Source: Ephemerocybe angulata (Eukaryota; Basidiomycota; Agaricomycetes; Agaricales; Psathyrellaceae). Taken from it: a stretch of DNA of 64,000 bases. Shown in pieces: positions 58,377 to 64,000 of this stretch (its first letter is position 1; each line of letters opens with the position of its first letter). The position numbers were made by a program, and so were the translations under genes. The stretch lies in the NCBI GenBank assembly GCA_013368325.1, contig JAACJK010000001.1, forward strand, positions 1,674,001-1,738,000, read 5' to 3'. The notes under the pieces were generated by a model, which was given only the letters and a program-made list of their open reading frames with translations, searched no databases and had not been told where the DNA came from.

Positions 58377-60739
58377 TCAACGCCGCACCGCCCTCGAGAC
58401 TTCGCCGCCATTGCTGGGATAGCCGTACGAGCCATAGGACAGGGCGCTGACGTTCTGGTTCAGTGACCATGAGTACAGATCGTAACGCCCGCCTCTGGAG
58501 TCCTCTTCTCGGATATACCTGTCAAACAACATGTAAGATTGATCATCGCGAAGGCTACCCCTTCCCACTCACTCATAGTGGATCAAAGCTCCGACGACCT
58601 GGAAAGGTGAGGCGTCCACGATGTCGTCCGTTTCCAGCACTGACTTAGGAGAAGGTGGCTCAGGGGTGTAGGTGACTCGAGCGAGGATGTGAACCTTATC
58701 CGCTCCATAGAAGAATACTCCTCCAACCAAGTACTTCCCAGACCTTTGTTCGTATTCATCAATGAAGGAGTGCAAGCGCTGTTTCCTGAAGCCATACAGG
58801 GCACCTCGTGCCTTGTAGTCTGCCACGGATATCGTCTTAATATCGTATGGAGTCACAGAGGCGTCGAAGATGGGAATCATGAAAGAGGTGCCGCTAGATG
58901 GGAGGCTAAGAAAGAGGGAGCGAGATTTGCACGCAAAGTACTCGAGCATGGAATAGTAGTAGTTCCGGTACCCGTACCGCAGCCAAGTTTCGCTGGATTT
59001 GCGCTCTACAAATGCCAGAACAATGTCGTTAGTATACAATGCTCAGGATCAGTATGGGGCACTCGCCTGTATATTCCTGAAGCGCGCCCGGGCATTCGTT
59101 CCGATGGTTCAATTCCCAATCGTGCGTTTGGCACTCAATCGAGCAATAGAGAACCGAACGGCAGTTTGCGCACGTCCGTATGAGCTGCTTAGACGAGTGT
59201 GGATGTGCAAGATGCTACGCGCCGCAGCTCATTGAGTGCAGATCTAATTGAAAAGTCTCTGAGACGCGGAAACACACCTGCATATTATCACACAGTTTCC
59301 GCTTCGATACCTGTTTCCATCGCCCTTGCGTGCATTCAACGTTTTTGTGATAGGCTTCGGTTAAATTTGTGATAGCTGTAGCGGTGTGACGCGTCGTCGC
59401 AGAGGCCTTCTTGACAAGCGTCGTGGCCGAGCTAAGAAGCTCCATGGGGGCATGTAGGGCTGATTGCAGCGGAGGATATGTGACATAGGCTGCCATAAGG
59501 TTGAAGACAGTGGCATTGTTTTTGAATTCCCGATGGTCCTTCGGAAGGTTGCATAACAAGCGTAACGTAGTGTCAATGATGTTACCCCGTACGAGTTGTA
59601 CAAGCTTGGGTAGACAGAACGGGGTGCTAGTCAGAGCCCAGTTCAGTAGGGTCGACAAAGTTTCCGCCAGGACATCCCACCCACTGGGACCAAGGCGATG
59701 CCTTTCCGAGTCCTTCACGACAGTCCAGAGAGCGTCAACAAAGAGTTGAAGGAAGCGGGCCGTTAGGAGCGCGTCCTTCACAGCGTCGTTGTATGCGAAA
59801 TCGAGGGCGACATGGGTGAGCCTGAAAAGGTACGCCACGAGCCAGTATCCATGCATTTCTCCTTCCAGATACATCCGTTTCACCTTCTGCACTCGGGCAA
59901 TTATGCATTCAACAATGACGTCCAAGGGGAGCAAGTCTTCGGAAAGCATCTTGTTTAGAAGTTGCTCCCGTATTGCATCACTTTCCGTGCAACGGTGGAT
60001 GACGGTCAATAGGGGGCAAATTCCATCTTCGAAGCCTTCTTTGTAAACGATAATTGGGGTGCCGTCTGAGTCACGGCAGTTCCAAACCAGAATGTAGAGC
60101 TCGAGGGAGCCAGGTGGGGAGCGGAGGTCATATGGCGAGCCTTCATACGCTTTCATGAGGCTCACAAGATTAATGACGGGGGCTTTTATCACCACGATAG
60201 GATCTAATTCGAGGAATGCGAAGTGGTGAGTTCCGATGTCGAAGAAAAATCGGAACCATCCCAGGATGCCTTTCCAGTATTCCAGGATCAAAGCCCCCGT
60301 CTTTTGGACAAGGTGAGGTTTGCTTCGCTCGCCTTCACAGCTGTTGCGAACCTGGTCCTCCACAATGGACATCGCGCACATTGCGAATCTCGACCGCGCG
60401 ACTGCAGGAGGTTGCTTGCGGATAAGCTCTTGGCGGTCTGGAACGACAGAGTTCTGCAGCGCCTCCAACGAGACTTTGAGCACCTCGGGATCTATGCGGC
60501 CATGTGTCGCGTCGCGTAGCTGTTGAACATGGTCAAAGGACCCTCTCCTGACATTGTCATGAAGCTGTGATACCCGAGTAATCGAACGATACCACGATCA
60601 GTCCTTTGTATTCAGGAAAGCAGGTGGCGGTACTGACCGTCTTTCGATTGGCAGGGCGGAGGATTAAGGCGATCTGGGCAGGCGTCAAGGATGGAGGCAG
60701 AATGACCTTCGGACCGTTAGAACGACTCGAGCTCGACAT
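58377..60739 (-). CDS. MYND zinc-finger protein
   Basis: Exons 60638..60739, 59278..60564, 59067..59214, 58573..59005 and 58377..58518 give 703 residues. It begins MSSSSRSNGPKVILPPSLTP; the first 460 residues are mostly helical and resemble no named domain. A MYND finger follows at about 478-505: CANCRSVLYCSIECQTHDW, then H and C in the usual spacing. The part after it (TWLRYGYRNYYYSMLEYFAC) is the type found in many agaricomycete MYND proteins of unknown role; the finger normally binds proline-rich partners. Intron 59006..59066 starts GC (GCGAGT) and has a perfect TACTAAC branch point. All junctions are phase-consistent. Confidence 0.87.
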
Positions 60740-61716
60740 CGTACAAAATGCAGGGTTAATCGATGGTAATGAAATGGCGCCGTTCCAGGGTATGGAGGAG
60801 AGAGTTACAGGGGCCACGCGTTGGTTGTGTGCAGTGCAGGGTAACGGTTCGGGTTATCAAGAGCTGTGGAAGGATAACCGTGACTCAAAGGCTGACGTCA
60901 GTCACCATTATGGTCAGTGCGTGAAGATCAACAAGAATGTAATATTGATCTTCTCAAACACCACAATGTTCTCCTCGTCGGGACGGTGGATTCAATCTAT
61001 AACTCGAGTCAAATTGGGACGTCCGAGTGGTAGTGTGATTCATTGGCGAGTACACGAAAAATTTCTCCAAAACGAGGCTGAGATCCAACCGATTTATTCA
61101 GGGTTCCTCTTTCACTGAGTTGTTCGCCAGACCTAGACGGATACGGTTCTCTGGACCTTCGAGGGACGCGCAAAAGTATTTCTGGAAGAATTTAATTTGG
61201 AAGATTGATAACATGAGTACGACCCCAAACCCGTCACACACACGACCGTAATTTAGCGAAGGGCTCTGACGCGGACGCTCACGGCCAGGGAATGCGCAAC
61301 CTCAGGCCTCAAACAGATTCAGCGCGTGCGTGTATGTGTTGTATAACCTCACGGAACCCACATTACCCGCAGATTTCCGCCTTATCTTCACGATCCGCTG
61401 TCGTGGTACAACGTCAAGAGCCATATCTCTTCATCTATGAATGAATGCCTTGCTGCTGGCAGCAGTGCCTCGAAACAGATGGCCATCCTAATTAACGCAG
61501 CGCCATCCTCTCGCTTTCTAGTTTTGCCGCTGAAGTTATTATATAAGTCAAAGACAGAGAGGAGGTCGGGACGAACGAGCCAGCGGTTCAGAACAGAAAC
61601 CGAGCCAATCCCCCTCCCTCCCCCGCTTGACCTTATTTACCTCGGACACCCCACAACCCCATCATCATCACCGCCTCATCCATCCCGTTCACAATCATTC
61701 ACATCCGCCCGTCAGA
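60740..61716. other. Divergent intergenic region
   Basis: About 980 bp between the starts of the MYND and kinase genes. No gene; a C-rich, CT-rich tract (61608-61690) precedes the kinase ATG. Confidence 0.5.
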
Positions 61717-63487
61717 ATGACAAGCACTCAGTTCTATAATCACCCCTCGGCCACGTCCTCATCCACTTCCGTCGCCAGTTCCCTCGATAGCGAGACATGG
61801 TGCCTCTTGAGCGGCACGGACAGCTCTTCTAGCGACACCGTGACCAAGCCGTCTAGGAGGCAGTCAAGAAAGAAAAGGAACCAATGCAAGCGTCCCGCGC
61901 TATCGCAGTTAAATACTGTTCAGGAGCGCATGCTCCAATCCTTTTGCGCGGCTCCATCCCCTTCGTTCCATTCAGCCAACGGCGTGTTCACCGTTGATCC
62001 ACCGTCGAAACCTGCCCCAGCTCCTGGTCAACGCGTCTCTCCCATATCCCCGGCCTGTCGCCGTTTGTGCTGGGATGAGCTCGAGAATGGGGCGCGATCA
62101 ATCGCCGCCGACGGGTTTCCAGCGACGTTTGGGGAGGCTGCCCGGAAGCTTTTTCGCCTCCTCGACACGGAGATACTTTACACAAGACGGTCATACCGAC
62201 AGTTCCTCTTGTACAGGGGTGATATCGCTCAGTTATTGGTAGATGTTCTTCAATGGGTACGTGAATTGTCGAAATCCCTCCAAGTGGCCACATTGCTGAC
62301 GGATGGATATAGATGCTTGATTATCACCCATCCCTCGAAGGATCACAGAGGAGGAAGATCCTGCAGGCACTTCTCCGACTTGCTAAACGCAGCAAACTGA
62401 TGCCCACCGATTTCTTCCTTGGCGCCGTCCAGATTGGCGAGGTCTTCTTCCAAACTCCCAACGTGGATGTATTTCGAGGCCTTCACCATGGGCGGGATGT
62501 ATGTCTCAAAAGATACCGGAATCATAACCAAGCGAGTCGAGACGATATGGCCACCGTAGGTATCATTTAGTGGTGGCACCTACAACCCGACTGAACTTCC
62601 CTCCTTTTTTGCAGAGAATCATCAAGGAGAGCATACTCCTGCGCAACCACCGTGATCCCGGCCTCCTTCCATTCATTGGCATTCTCCAGTTCGACGGAGA
62701 CTTTGAGAAAACTTACTTGGTGTCGCCATTATTCAAATCCGGGACCATCGTATCATATCTCGCTAAGCACCCTGACGTTGATCGACGACTTCTGGTACGT
62801 CTTCGGACAAGTCTCAGTCCATCTCTTGAACTGACTGCTTTCGTCTGTGACAGTTGAAAGATATCATCCAGGCGACTGTTCATTTCCACGGCAATAACGT
62901 CGTGCATGGTGATATCAAAGGATGTAACGTGCTGGTTGGGTCTAATGGAAGGGCCGTCCTCGCCGATCTCGGCGTTTCAAGGCTCAGAGACGTTGAGCTC
63001 TTGAGTTGGCCTACGGCTTCGACCATGGATCCGGCCCTTGGAACCATACCATGGCGGTCACCGGAGCTGATGGTCTCGCACACCCCTGTCTCACCAACTG
63101 CGGCAAGCGATGTCTACGCGCTCGGAATATTCGCATATGAGGTCAGCCAGTCGGAGTTCCGGCACCCTTGTTTGGTCGCTAATACTCGATTTCTCTGAAC
63201 TCTGACAGGTCTTCACTGGCCAAAGCCCCTTCTCTGATTTGGGACGCGGCCTTGGGAATGAATGGGCCGCTGCACGTATCTATTTGGAAGTGCCGAAGGG
63301 TCGCCGTCCCTCGAAGCCTTCCGCAGGTTCGGACGCTTACCAGAGATACGGGCTGACGGAGGAGATCTGGGGGATGATGGAGCGTTGCTGGGCCGGTGAT
63401 CCAAAGCTGAGGCCCTCTGCAGCGGAACTTCTGCAAAGTCCTTTCTTGCGGAACCTGGTGGATAAGAGGCCTTTCGCTATGGAGTGA
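61717..63487 (+). CDS. Protein kinase, tyrosine-kinase-like group
   Basis: Exons 61717..62256, 62313..62555, 62615..62794, 62854..63141 and 63209..63487 give 509 residues. A Ser-rich N-terminus with a basic patch (RRQSRKKRNQCKR) precedes a short helical block and the kinase domain from about residue 225. Key positions: Lys in VCLKRY (about 244), Glu in KESILLRN, catalytic HGDIKGCNVLV (about 338), DLG in place of DFG (about 359), GTIPWRSPELM and SDVYALGIFAYE. The catalytic Asp and Lys are kept, so activity is plausible despite DLG. HGDIKGCNVLV and the PWRSPE motif place it in the agaricomycete expansion of TKL-like kinases; the substrate is unknown. The Gly-rich loop is poorly conserved. Confidence 0.9.
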
Positions 63488-64000
63488 AAGATCTACTCAT
63501 ATGCAGGCCTCGTGGTGTCAGACTTTCCCTTATGGCAATATTTATTCTTTTATTGGTATCCAGCATTCCATTCGCTTACCGCTTTTTGCTTTATCATTCT
63601 TCTACAGTCCACTGGTTTATATTTGCGCTTTGTTCGTATTCTTCGCTATTCCGGACGTGTATCGTCCCTTTATTCTCTTTTTAAGCCATGCCGCACGCTT
63701 TTGGTGCTTGACATGCATACTTATCGGTCGTGCCTGGCTGCAGCGGTGTTGCTGCGAGCTGGTGTGGCGGCCTTCTGGAAGGTCCACTCCTGCCGCCGCT
63801 GGAGCGTATCTATGTGCCCGTGGGCGGTGCCTTTCCCTTCTACGGTTATCGATCTTCCTATGTCTCTCCCATTCACTCCTTCATTACTATGCTTACCTAC
63901 ACTCCTTTCCACAGCACATGCACCCACTTCCTTTTCCCGAGCGTACCGGCTTATTATTGTAGTATGTTATCAGCGATTTTTGGCATTCTGTCTTTTTATC
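63488..64000. other. 3' flank of kinase gene, no gene seen
   Basis: Pyrimidine-rich sequence with short frames only. It may include the kinase 3' UTR and the edge of the next gene. Confidence 0.45.

Overview
The window looks like nuclear DNA of a wood- or litter-decaying agaricomycete (Basidiomycota). The protein-coding genes are cut by many short introns (about 50-75 nt, GT-AG with a few GC-AG, clear CTGAC/CTAAC branch points). They include secreted GH7 cellobiohydrolases with or without a fungal CBM1, F-box, MYND and Git3-like receptor proteins, and a KDZ-type transposase gene with a CxC cysteine cluster. Exon coordinates were worked out by hand from splice signals and reading phase; for most genes the total comes out as an exact multiple of three.

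Layout. (1) 1-4.1 kb: two GH7 genes on the minus strand. The first runs off the window; the second carries a one-base deletion that takes the linker and CBM1 out of frame. (2) 4.66-32.76 kb: a block of about 28 kb bounded by a large inverted repeat. Each arm has a unique outer part and a satellite array with a 186-bp period. Between the arms lie an F-box gene, a gene for a coiled-coil and RD/RS-rich protein full of internal repeats, copies of a small unknown protein family, a gene-poor repeat-ridden stretch, a gene for a basic repeat protein, and a divergent gene pair whose right-hand member is the KDZ-related transposase. (3) 33.6-38.0 kb: two more GH7 genes on the same strand as the first two, so the 28-kb block appears to have been inserted into, or built up within, a tandem GH7 cluster. 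(4) 40.5-63.5 kb: ordinary gene-dense chromosome holding, in order, an ApaH/PPN2-type metallophosphatase, a DUF1295 membrane protein, a decayed NmrA-like epimerase, a Rieske-containing AIF-type oxidoreductase, DNA polymerase eta, a seven-helix receptor, a CIA30 complex I assembly factor, Ras, a MYND protein and a protein kinase.

The GH7 genes have TATA boxes about 45-60 nt upstream of the ATG, as expected for strongly inducible secreted enzymes; they attack crystalline cellulose outside the cell. The 40-63 kb genes are unrelated housekeeping and signalling genes. The most unusual parts are the inverted-repeat-bounded block, its hairpin-bearing 186-bp satellite, and the GH7 copy losing its binding module.
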